Positions 26,007 to 32,869 of a stretch of DNA of 64,000 nt are shown here, piece after piece (the first letter of the stretch is position 1; the number at the start of each line of letters is the position of its first letter). The position numbers and the translations under genes were made by a program. The stretch is taken from positions 19,288 through 83,287 of IMG/VR virus record IMGVR_UViG_3300004369_000006. One strand, written 5' to 3'. This stretch comes from a virus. Under the pieces are notes generated by a model. That model was not told the origin of the DNA and ran no database searches. It worked only from the letters and a program-made list of their open reading frames with translations.

Positions 26007-26267
26007 TCATGAAAAGAACGACTCTTCTTCGCCAAACATATTATCCCACTGACTAGGGGAATAACCTGTAATCAACAACTCACGTTGCTCAGCAGGGATG
26101 TTTGGAAAAATATTTTGAATGTTTTCTTCGTCCACTAGCAGTCTTTGATACTGGTCTTCATGCACGATAAAATAGTGTGCGTTACCATCCGTGTCAATGA
26201 CTTGCATTTGGACTTGTCCTGGCTCAAGAGTCAAAAGCCTTTTGATAGAAATATTAGGATTTCTCAT
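26007..26267 (-). CDS. Hypothetical small protein
   Basis: An 86-residue protein with a beta-rich first half (ISIKRLLTLEPGQVQMQVIDTDGNAHYFIVHEDQ) and an acidic helical C-terminus rich in Glu, Gln and Phe. No known family. It is the last gene before the terminator at 25947-25970. Confidence 0.6.
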   Translation of the reverse strand: MRNPNISIKRLLTLEPGQVQMQVIDTDGNAHYFIVHEDQYQRLLVDEENIQNIFPNIPAEQRELLITGYSPSQWDNMFGEEESFFS

Positions 26268-26302
26268 GATGTAAATATAGGATTTAATTAATAAAAAGAA
26301 AA

Positions 26303-26401
26303 TTAACTATGGTATAATCCATAGAAGGTTAATAAAGCGATGTAAACCACTATAGCAATAGCGATATAGTCGTACTTAAAAAGAACGGTTTTAAATTTCA
26401 T
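26303..26401 (-). CDS. 32-residue single-span membrane microprotein
   Basis: A complete short frame starts with an ATGA overlap at the stop of the upstream gene, the same coupling used by proven genes here. It encodes a basic N-terminus (MKFKTVLFKYD) and one membrane span (YIAIAIVVYIALLTFYGLY). It accounts for an otherwise empty gap. Likely inner-membrane; role unknown. Confidence 0.5.
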   Translation of the reverse strand: MKFKTVLFKYDYIAIAIVVYIALLTFYGLYHS

Positions 26402-26697
26402 TTGTGTAGGTATTTAGGGATTTCAGGAGCATGATTATGAACCCATCCATCCATGTAAATAGAAAAGGAACTGTTGGTAAACCATAAAGTACCACGTATT
26501 TGCATATAGAAATGGTCTTTGATGGTATAGTCTAACTCATCCATGAACTTATCAATTTGTTCTTGAGTATAGTCCACTGGAAGTCGGTATTCATATCTAC
26601 GGTTTGTCTTATAGTCTTCTACAGATAACTCCGCACACTTTAAAGACACATCACCTAGACTGATGATGTGTCTAACAATAGATTGTTTAATAGTCAT
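26398..26697 (-). CDS. Hypothetical protein
   Basis: A 99-residue protein with mixed strands and helices (AELSVEDYKTNRRYEYRLPVDYTQEQIDKF in parts) and a C-terminal aromatic segment (LWFTNSSFSIYMDGWVHNH). No motif recognised. It is linked by ATGA overlaps to tiny membrane-protein frames on both sides. Confidence 0.6.
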   Translation of the reverse strand: MTIKQSIVRHIISLGDVSLKCAELSVEDYKTNRRYEYRLPVDYTQEQIDKFMDELDYTIKDHFYMQIRGTLWFTNSSFSIYMDGWVHNHAPEIPKYLHK

Positions 26698-26768
26698 GAT
26701 TCTTGCTGATGTAAATGGTTAGTATAAGAGATTAGTAAAGCCAGTAAACATAAGATTAGTCCTTCCAT
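26694..26768 (-). CDS. 24-residue hydrophobic microprotein
   Basis: The short frame MEGLILCLLALLISYTNHLHQQES begins inside the last codons of the upstream gene and ends in an ATGA overlap with the next start, filling the gap exactly. The product is one apolar helix with a polar His/Gln tail. Support is the double coupling and the membrane-helix composition; length makes chance possible. Confidence 0.4.
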   Translation of the reverse strand: MEGLILCLLALLISYTNHLHQQES

Positions 26769-27466
26769 GGTGAATTGGATTTAAAGTGTATCATATATTG
26801 ACAGTTATCCATATCGTAACCTATATGTTCTAAATAGCTCTTGATACCATTTTTGAATAGAACATAAGGATAAACTTGTACGGTATTTGTAGTATAGTCT
26901 AAGACCGTAACCATAAGTTCTGTATTATCCTCTTCATCTTCTACATCATCATAGTCAAAGTCTTTCTGCAAAGAACTATGTACATGTTTATGTATACTAC
27001 GGCAATAGTTTTCCAAAGCACCGCAGATATCATCTAACATATCCTTAGGTGTATGACTATCTAACATGTTCATAAGCTTATTAAAGAAATCAACTTCTTC
27101 CTTGTCAAAGACTAAACTATTAAACCTAGTAGCTATAGAGATACGGTAATCTAAGGTAGGAATCAAGTTATGTAACTTTATCACATAAGGAATACATCCC
27201 TCAATACTAGGAAACTTACTCCCTGCATAATAGTCTATAACTTCTTCAGTACTATAGTAGTCAACTAAATCCTGAATAGTCACATTACATAACTCACCAA
27301 TATGTATATCATAAAGAATATAAAAGACTTCACCCACTAGATTAACCCTACTCATAAACAGAATCTTATTCTCCTTAGTAACCTCTTCTAAGAGTCTATA
27401 ATAGAATTCTGTATTATACTTCTGACCATAGTAATAAGAAAGCTTGTAAGTATCTGTATGTGCCAT
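26756..27466 (-). CDS. Hypothetical protein, first gene of the early arm
   Basis: The 236-residue acidic protein is helical and Tyr/Asp-rich (TYKLSYYYGQKYNTEFYYRLLEE ...; an acidic block DFDYDDVEDEEDNTE near residue 172). No enzyme motif, signal peptide or membrane segment. As the first gene leftwards from the control region it is probably among the earliest expressed, which is where phages often place host-takeover proteins. Function unknown. Confidence 0.65.
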   Translation of the reverse strand: MAHTDTYKLSYYYGQKYNTEFYYRLLEEVTKENKILFMSRVNLVGEVFYILYDIHIGELCNVTIQDLVDYYSTEEVIDYYAGSKFPSIEGCIPYVIKLHNLIPTLDYRISIATRFNSLVFDKEEVDFFNKLMNMLDSHTPKDMLDDICGALENYCRSIHKHVHSSLQKDFDYDDVEDEEDNTELMVTVLDYTTNTVQVYPYVLFKNGIKSYLEHIGYDMDNCQYMIHFKSNSPWKD

Positions 27467-27819
27467 AACAAATAAATTTTAATTGATTAATTACACTTAA
27501 AACATTAATGATTACACTCTCAGTAGTAATCTACTCTGTTTACTTATTCTTATATATATTAAAACACTATTCTCTAATTATAACATATACAAAGACAACC
27601 AAATAACCCACTATGGTTCCTCTAACCCACACCAACTAATGCATGAATACTTGATTTAACGTAGCAATTAGTACCAAATATCACGGGTATATAACCATAT
27701 GGATTGATTTAACGTATAAGCGGTTTACTTACCCACCCATACTAGTGTATAAACCCACCCCTTGAGTCCATTATAAAAAAGACAAGGCCTGCACTTCGCA
27801 AGCCCTGCCTTGTTTCTAA
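27467..27819. other. Non-coding control region, left half
   Basis: No credible gene is present. The region holds two copies of TTGATTTAACGTA (27651-27663 and 27704-27716), several ACCCAC-type short repeats, and an A/T-rich stretch. On the minus strand it contains an extended -10-like TGTTATAAT (27577-27585) that could drive the leftward early genes. It ends in the terminator for gene 27820-28143. An origin of replication or early control region is the most likely use. Confidence 0.45.
27782..27813 (-). terminator. Intrinsic terminator of gene 27820-28143
   Basis: Outer arms ACAAGGC / GCCTTGT enclose an inner TGC/GCA hairpin. On the minus strand the stem is followed by TTTTTT. It ends the single-gene leftward transcript. 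Confidence 0.75.
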
Positions 27820-28143
27820 TTAGCTGAGAACGTCTACAATGCGTAGTTTGCCCTCAATCATCGCAGTAGCAACTGTCTGCCCTTCACTCAACATTCCTAG
27901 CCACTTGGATGGACCATAGATAGTGCCTCCTGCGGTTAATCTTACGGTCTTGCCGTTCTCTAAGATGACAAGTTCATTGCCCGCAGAATTAGGAATAATC
28001 TTCGAGATGGCGACCTCTTCTCGCACGTCTTGCAAGAACTCTGCAATCTCGCTTTCTAAGGATTGCTGTGTTACAGAAGCTTTGGCTTTCTGCTCTGCTT
28101 GTGCCACTAAGGCGTCAACGTTAAGGTTAGCTAAATCTAACAT
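27820..28143 (-). CDS. Hypothetical protein transcribed alone in the control region
   Basis: The 107-residue protein has a helical N-terminal half rich in Ala and Glu (NVDALVAQAEQKAKASVTQQ) and a beta-rich C-terminal half (NELVILENGKTVRLTAGGTIYGP ... GKLRIVDVL). Its base composition is less AT-rich than the neighbouring early genes. It stands alone between the two arms with its own terminator, the place where phages often keep a regulator or a highly expressed small protein. No family recognised. Confidence 0.65.
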   Translation of the reverse strand: MLDLANLNVDALVAQAEQKAKASVTQQSLESEIAEFLQDVREEVAISKIIPNSAGNELVILENGKTVRLTAGGTIYGPSKWLGMLSEGQTVATAMIEGKLRIVDVLS

Positions 28144-28371
28144 AACTGATAAAATTTAAAATAACGCACCAACTTATCCGCGTGATGCTTAACGTAGCCC
28201 GAGGTAGTTCCCCAGTGCCAAATCTACGGGGGGTTCTCTATGTAGGTGTAACCCACAGTCAATAGTAATAGGGCTCAAATTTTTTTTAAAAAATATTTTT
28301 TTGGCGTATGGATTATTTATTTATTACATTTGTGGGTAGCCAAAAGAAATGATATAGGCTAAAAGTGACAC
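28144..28371. other. Non-coding control region, right half
   Basis: No gene. It contains a third TTAACGTA box (28189-28196), a possible hairpin GGGTT/AACCC near 28225-28255, a long A/T tract (about 28277-28302) that may bend DNA, and the late promoter. The A/T tract and the phage's own HU/IHF-like protein just downstream make this a candidate architectural or origin site. Confidence 0.45.
28300..28332 (+). promoter_or_regulatory. Bacteroidota-type promoter of the late operon
   Basis: TTTG (28300-28303), a 21-base spacer and TACATTTG (28325-28332) match the Bacteroidota primary sigma factor pattern TTTG-N19-21-TAnnTTTG. The predicted start lies about 30 bases before the first late gene. Confidence 0.65.
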
Positions 28372-28533
28372 ATGGAAGGAGGAAAAAGTAATAAGGTTCG
28401 GATTAGTTACCGTGTTTTAGAGCGCACTAAGGATTGGTTAGAGTGTAGGGCTAGTGAGAGGGGTATGACGGTAAGTGGGTTTATTGATTACTTGTGTATG
28501 TTTATGGAGGACAGTGATATTTTAAAGAAGTAA
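28372..28533 (+). CDS. Ribbon-helix-helix DNA-binding protein
   Basis: A 53-residue frame from ATG 28372 to TAA 28533 precedes the next gene by four bases. The sequence has the ribbon-helix-helix layout of Arc/CopG regulators: a basic beta strand (KVRISYRV), helix A (LERTKDWLECRASERG), a turn MTVSG and helix B (FIDYLCMFMED). Such dimers bind short operator repeats. As the first gene of the late operon it probably regulates its own promoter or switches early and late expression. Its codon use (AGG, GGG, TTG, GAG) is richer in G than that of the genes further along. Confidence 0.75.
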   Translation: MEGGKSNKVRISYRVLERTKDWLECRASERGMTVSGFIDYLCMFMEDSDILKK

Positions 28534-28537
28534 TATT

Positions 28538-28930
28538 ATGGAGGGCAAGGTAATTAGTATAAAGGCTGGGGATGTAAGGATGATGGTTAAGCAGTATTTG
28601 GTGTTATTGACTCCTTTGCATAAGTTAAGTCCTAAGGAGGTAGAGTTATTGACGGAGGTGATTTATGAGTATTTGGTTAGGAGGGGGGATTTTGCTAAGG
28701 AGGAGGATTGTTGGGAGAAGGTGTTTCACTATACTACGAAACGTGAGATTAAGGACAGGTTGATGATGGAGGATCAGACTTTGCAGAATAGGTTGACGCA
28801 GTTACGGAGAAAGAAGGCTATTACGAAGAATAGGGTACGGCAAGATTTGATTCCTGATATAGGATCTAGAACAAGTAATGCTTCGGAAGTTTTTAATATG
28901 ACGTTTAGGTTTATATACAGATGGGAGTAA
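28538..28930 (+). CDS. Winged-helix/HTH-like regulatory protein
   Basis: The 130-residue protein has helices ending in KREIKDRLMMEDQTLQNRLTQLRRKKAI (in parts, residues about 72-98), which resembles a winged helix with a recognition helix followed by a basic wing. It lies second in the late operon between a ribbon-helix-helix protein and an HU/IHF-like protein. Transcription or replication control is the likely role. Codon use is unusually G-rich here as well. Confidence 0.6.
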   Translation: MEGKVISIKAGDVRMMVKQYLVLLTPLHKLSPKEVELLTEVIYEYLVRRGDFAKEEDCWEKVFHYTTKREIKDRLMMEDQTLQNRLTQLRRKKAITKNRVRQDLIPDIGSRTSNASEVFNMTFRFIYRWE

Positions 28931-29205
28931 ACGATAATTCAAAATACAAGAACATAGAGATCTATCGGAGGGTAGCGGAGGAGTTAAAGGTGTCGGTAGA
29001 TTTTGTGCATGATGTATTTATGAGTGCGTGTAAGGAGGTGCATGAAACGATTATGGAGGTAGATCCTTATGAGGAGAAGTTGCCGAATGCGTATTTTTAT
29101 AAGTTAGGGACCTTTTTTTGCCCTACGGGCATACAAGATAAAATAAATCAAAGTCGTTTAAATAAAAAAAAGAAAAATGGAAAAAGCGGAAGACGTAAAG
29201 TTTAG
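28921..29205 (+). CDS. HU/IHF-like DNA-bending protein
   Basis: The 94-residue protein fits the HU/IHF fold: N-terminal helices IYRRVAEELKVSVDFVHDVFMSACKEVHETIM, then LPNAYFYKLGTFFCP in place of the HU signature L-P-G-F-G-T-F, and a short strongly basic tail (RLNKKKKNGKSGRRK). The long DNA-wrapping arm is short. crAss-like phages commonly encode two IHF-like proteins. It may compact DNA or shape the origin or promoter. It overlaps the previous gene by 10 bases and ends with TAG. Confidence 0.65.
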   Translation: MGVNDNSKYKNIEIYRRVAEELKVSVDFVHDVFMSACKEVHETIMEVDPYEEKLPNAYFYKLGTFFCPTGIQDKINQSRLNKKKKNGKSGRRKV

Positions 29206-29890
29206 TAGTCCTTTTGAGAAGATGCAAAGCATCATGGATAATGTGTTGGTCTTGGACTGGCTAATGCATGAGCCTACTAAGGATAAGATGATAGTACGGG
29301 AGTACCCCATCAACATGAGCAGTATATTAGGAGGTATGGAAGGAGATACTTTGAATATGCTGACGGGTATTCCCTACTTGGTATTGAAAACAGGTCCACA
29401 GGTTGCGGAAGTAGAACCAGGCGATATCATTGATATGTCCAAGAGCTTTTGGTTAGAGGAGTACAATGAGAGTAAGGGTACACGTCCTAATATGATGAAG
29501 ATTAGTATTGCTTCTTCAGGAGGATGGGTGATTATGGTTAATGAAGGCAATACGACTGCTATTAAAGACCGCCTTGACTTGGACAAGTACTTCGATGGTA
29601 AAATCTACAGTACCGATAAAACGACTAAGACTACCATTATGCAGGTAGGTAAGTATGTTTTTATGACCTATCTAACCTCAAATAAGACATTTAGACTGTA
29701 TGAGATACCTAAGGAGTATGCAAACATTAAGGAATGGATTAAGGAATCCAAAGCAAAAGACCTTATAGAGTTTATCTCGCATGTGGAAAAGCAGAATTTT
29801 ATAGAAGTAGAAACAGCAGAAACTTTAAGCGGACTGCATTATCGACTTTCTAAGGCGATAGAAGATAATGGTACTACTTATTTATATTAA
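29177..29890 (+). CDS. Hypothetical late-operon protein
   Basis: The 237-residue protein is mixed alpha/beta (residues 1-60 helical, the middle beta-rich with GDTLNMLTGIPYLVL and GGWVIMVNEGNTTAI). No enzyme motif or membrane segment. It overlaps the HU/IHF-like gene by 29 bases and is followed by a strong terminator, so the four-gene leading block of the late arm is a separate transcription unit. Function unknown. Confidence 0.7.
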   Translation: MEKAEDVKFSSPFEKMQSIMDNVLVLDWLMHEPTKDKMIVREYPINMSSILGGMEGDTLNMLTGIPYLVLKTGPQVAEVEPGDIIDMSKSFWLEEYNESKGTRPNMMKISIASSGGWVIMVNEGNTTAIKDRLDLDKYFDGKIYSTDKTTKTTIMQVGKYVFMTYLTSNKTFRLYEIPKEYANIKEWIKESKAKDLIEFISHVEKQNFIEVETAETLSGLHYRLSKAIEDNGTTYLY

Positions 29891-29915
29891 AAAGTCCCAC
29901 TTATTAACATTCACT

Positions 29916-29948
29916 ATAGGGTTATTCACAAAGGATAGCCCTATTTTG
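29916..29948 (+). terminator. Intrinsic terminator
   Basis: A 10-bp stem ATAGGGTTAT / ATAGCCCTAT (one G-T pair) with a 9-base loop is followed by TTTTG. It closes the regulatory block 28372-29890 before the packaging genes. Confidence 0.75.
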
Positions 29949-29964
29949 TTTAATTTAGCGCAAT

Positions 29965-30516
29965 ATGAAATTATTTGAGTTTAGGAATCACAGTTTGCAT
30001 ATTTCAGAGATGGCATATGCGTTAGATCCGTTTAGAAAGATTTGGACTAGGGACAAGACCCGCAATAAACAAGTTGCTCAGAGTGAGTTATCGTATATTT
30101 ATTTTATGTATGACTTCCGTAGTGACTTTGTTGAGCAGTATGGTACAGAAGCAGAAAGAAATGAAGCAGTCTTGGAAACCTTAGGAGCACTAAAACCTAC
30201 GTGGAAACCTGACAAAGTAGTTAAAGAAGCTATTGATTTTTATTTAAACCATAGCGAGAATATAAAAATGAAAATGGTCAAGGATGTAATACAGTCTTTG
30301 CATAAGCTTAGAAAGTATTTTCAGACTATTGACTTTACGTTATTGGATGACAATGGTAAGCCTGTGTATGACATTACCAAGTACAGTAATGTAATTAAAG
30401 ATTTAGAAAAGAATATGTCTACCTTGGATAAGATGAAAGCTTTGGCATTAAAAGATGCGAAGGAAGCAGAAGCACGAGGTAGTATTGAAAAGAATGTATT
30501 TGAAGATGGATTCTGA
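29965..30516 (+). CDS. Protein upstream of terminase, possible small terminase
   Basis: The 183-residue helical protein (KLFEFRNHSLHISEMAYALD at the N-terminus, basic in the middle, KALALKDAKEAEARGS coiled segment at the C-terminus) lies directly before the large terminase gene and overlaps it by 11 bases. Position suggests the small terminase subunit or another packaging partner. No helix-turn-helix is obvious, so the assignment is by neighbourhood only. Confidence 0.55.
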   Translation: MKLFEFRNHSLHISEMAYALDPFRKIWTRDKTRNKQVAQSELSYIYFMYDFRSDFVEQYGTEAERNEAVLETLGALKPTWKPDKVVKEAIDFYLNHSENIKMKMVKDVIQSLHKLRKYFQTIDFTLLDDNGKPVYDITKYSNVIKDLEKNMSTLDKMKALALKDAKEAEARGSIEKNVFEDGF

Positions 30517-32866
30517 TATCATATTCCAAGATGACCCTGATATGCCTATCATAGGCGTAAACAGATACACTACGGCTATTACCGAAGAGCTAAAAGGTTC
30601 TATGCCTCCTGAGTTGTATGGGGATCTAATAGATATCATGAGTTCTATACACTTGGTTCAGGCTTTAAGTAAGAAAAATCGCAAGAGAGCCAAAGACTTA
30701 CCTAAGGACAGTACAGGCAGAATAGAGATAGATTTAGAAAACCCTCACATCCTTGAGGGAATGGATTACTTCCGCCAAGCAGCATTGCACTTTGAGGAAC
30801 ACGATAAGTACACGTATCACTTCCCTAGTAAGTCAAAGACCAGTCCTTACTATCAGTTTTGGCAACAGGAAGTAGAACGATGCAAGTATGGGCTTATCCG
30901 TCCTGAAGATGGAGAGTGGATTACAGGGTATCATTATTTCTATTTGAACTATTCACGCATTGATAAGACGGTAGTTTTAGATGCCAGTATCCGAGATACT
31001 AATGCAGATGCTATACGCGCAGAGAGGGTAGAAGGATTTCCTAACTTTTGGGATGGGGATTACTTGTTTTTTCACTACATCGAGAAAGCAGAGAGGCAGG
31101 GTAAGTACGCTAACTTGCTGAAAACCAGGGGTCGAGGATTCTCATTCAAGATGGGAGCTATGTTAGCTCGCAATACGTTGCTGTATAAGAAGTCCAAGAA
31201 TTATGCGATGGCATCAGAAACAGAATACCTGACTAAGGATGGTATCTTGAACAAGTGCTACCGTGACTTAGATTTTTGTGCAGAAAGTACGCCATGGCCT
31301 AAGCTACGGATTACAGACCAGGGAATGCACAAGGTATTAGGGTATCGCAATACCGAAACAGGGGTATTGTCAGGTATGCAGTCAGAAGTGATAGGGGTTA
31401 CTACGAAAGACAACCCTGATAGAGCACGGGGAAAGAGGGGTAAGCTAATTATCTTTGAAGAGTCAGGTAAGTATCCTAAGCTCGACAAGGTGTGGTCTAT
31501 TGCTCGTCCTTCTATGGAACAGGGTTCACACGTCTTTGGTATGATGGTAGCAGGGGGTACAGGTGGTACTACAGGAGCAGACTTTAGCACAGCTCTTAGG
31601 TTCTTTTACAGTCCCATTGGTTATCGGATATTACATACCAAGAATGTCTACGATAAAACACGTGGTAATGGCGTATGTTCTTTTTTCTTTCCTGAGTATT
31701 TAAACCGAGAAGAGTGCTATGACAAAGACGGTAACTCAGACGTGGTTAAAGCACTGGTAGAAGTCTTACACAAACGCTATGAGGTAAAGTATGGATCTGA
31801 TGATCCTATGGCTTTAACACAGGAAAAAGCGGATAGACCTATTACGCCACAAGAAGCGGTAATGCGCACAGAGGGTTCTTTGTTTCCTATACAGAAGATT
31901 AAAGACCACTTGTCGCAGATACAGCCTAACCTGGCAGACTTTGTATCAGGGCATTATGTAGGTCGCATAGTACGTGATAGTTTAGGACAGCCTGAATGGA
32001 AGGTAGATGCTAACCTACAGCCTATACGCAATTTTCCGCTTGCTAAGGACGAAAAAGTCTTTGGTGCTATAGAAATCTATGAGATGCCTAAAAAAGCAGC
32101 AGGGCAAAGCAAACCTCCTATATGGCGATACATTGCAGGGATTGACCCCGTAGATGATGACTACGTAGTACAATCGTCTTCATTGGTATCTATCTTTGTG
32201 TTTGATACGTTTACAGACAAGATAGTAGCGGAGTTCACAGGTCGTCCTAACCTTGCAGAAGAATTTTACGATATCTGTATTGACTTGCTAGAGTTTTATA
32301 ACGCTATTGCAAACTACGAAAACGATAAGAAAGGTTTGTATACCCACTTCTACAACAAGAAGAAGTTGCACTTGCTGTGTGATACGCCTAAGATACTACG
32401 GGATATGAACATGATATCTGCAGTAGGACGGGGTAACAAGTCAAAGGGTACAGGTTCGTCTAAGCGTATTAACCAGTTTGGCAGACGTTTACAGCGCGAC
32501 TGGATGCTTAAAGAGTCGGTAGGTAACCCTGACATTCAGAACCTATATACCATTCGCTCTGTGGCTTATTTAAAAGAGGCTGAGCAATGGAATCCCGATG
32601 GTAACTTTGACCGTGTATCTGCTATGGGTATGGTTATGATACTACGGGAAAATATACAGTTGCAGTTAGACTATCAAAACAGTGATGACTTCTCAGATGA
32701 CAATTTATCAGAAGATCCATTTTGGGGCAAAAACTACGCTCCTTATGATGCCTACCAAGCTAAGTTTGCAGCAGAGGGTATAGATCAGAGGTTGGTAGAT
32801 GCTTTGGTGTCCGAGCAACAAAAGAAACAAGTACAAGACAAATTAAACGAAAATTTTAACTTATAA
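30506..32866 (+). CDS. terL: Terminase large subunit
   Basis: The protein is about 786 residues, starting at MDSDIIFQDD. The ATPase part has a P-loop-like KTRGRGFSFKMG (about residue 207), in which the usual G-K-[ST] is altered. A Walker B-type LIIFEESGK follows (about 310), then a GGTGG-rich coupling region. The C-terminal RNase H-like nuclease has the acidic IAGIDPVDDD (about 545) and LLCDTPKI strand (about 630). It pumps DNA into proheads and cuts concatemers. Modified P-loops of this kind occur in terminases of related Bacteroidota phages. The frame is open 17 codons further upstream, but the junctional ATG is preferred. Confidence 0.88.
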   Translation: MDSDIIFQDDPDMPIIGVNRYTTAITEELKGSMPPELYGDLIDIMSSIHLVQALSKKNRKRAKDLPKDSTGRIEIDLENPHILEGMDYFRQAALHFEEHDKYTYHFPSKSKTSPYYQFWQQEVERCKYGLIRPEDGEWITGYHYFYLNYSRIDKTVVLDASIRDTNADAIRAERVEGFPNFWDGDYLFFHYIEKAERQGKYANLLKTRGRGFSFKMGAMLARNTLLYKKSKNYAMASETEYLTKDGILNKCYRDLDFCAESTPWPKLRITDQGMHKVLGYRNTETGVLSGMQSEVIGVTTKDNPDRARGKRGKLIIFEESGKYPKLDKVWSIARPSMEQGSHVFGMMVAGGTGGTTGADFSTALRFFYSPIGYRILHTKNVYDKTRGNGVCSFFFPEYLNREECYDKDGNSDVVKALVEVLHKRYEVKYGSDDPMALTQEKADRPITPQEAVMRTEGSLFPIQKIKDHLSQIQPNLADFVSGHYVGRIVRDSLGQPEWKVDANLQPIRNFPLAKDEKVFGAIEIYEMPKKAAGQSKPPIWRYIAGIDPVDDDYVVQSSSLVSIFVFDTFTDKIVAEFTGRPNLAEEFYDICIDLLEFYNAIANYENDKKGLYTHFYNKKKLHLLCDTPKILRDMNMISAVGRGNKSKGTGSSKRINQFGRRLQRDWMLKESVGNPDIQNLYTIRSVAYLKEAEQWNPDGNFDRVSAMGMVMILRENIQLQLDYQNSDDFSDDNLSEDPFWGKNYAPYDAYQAKFAAEGIDQRLVDALVSEQQKKQVQDKLNENFNL

Positions 32867-32869
32867 GAA

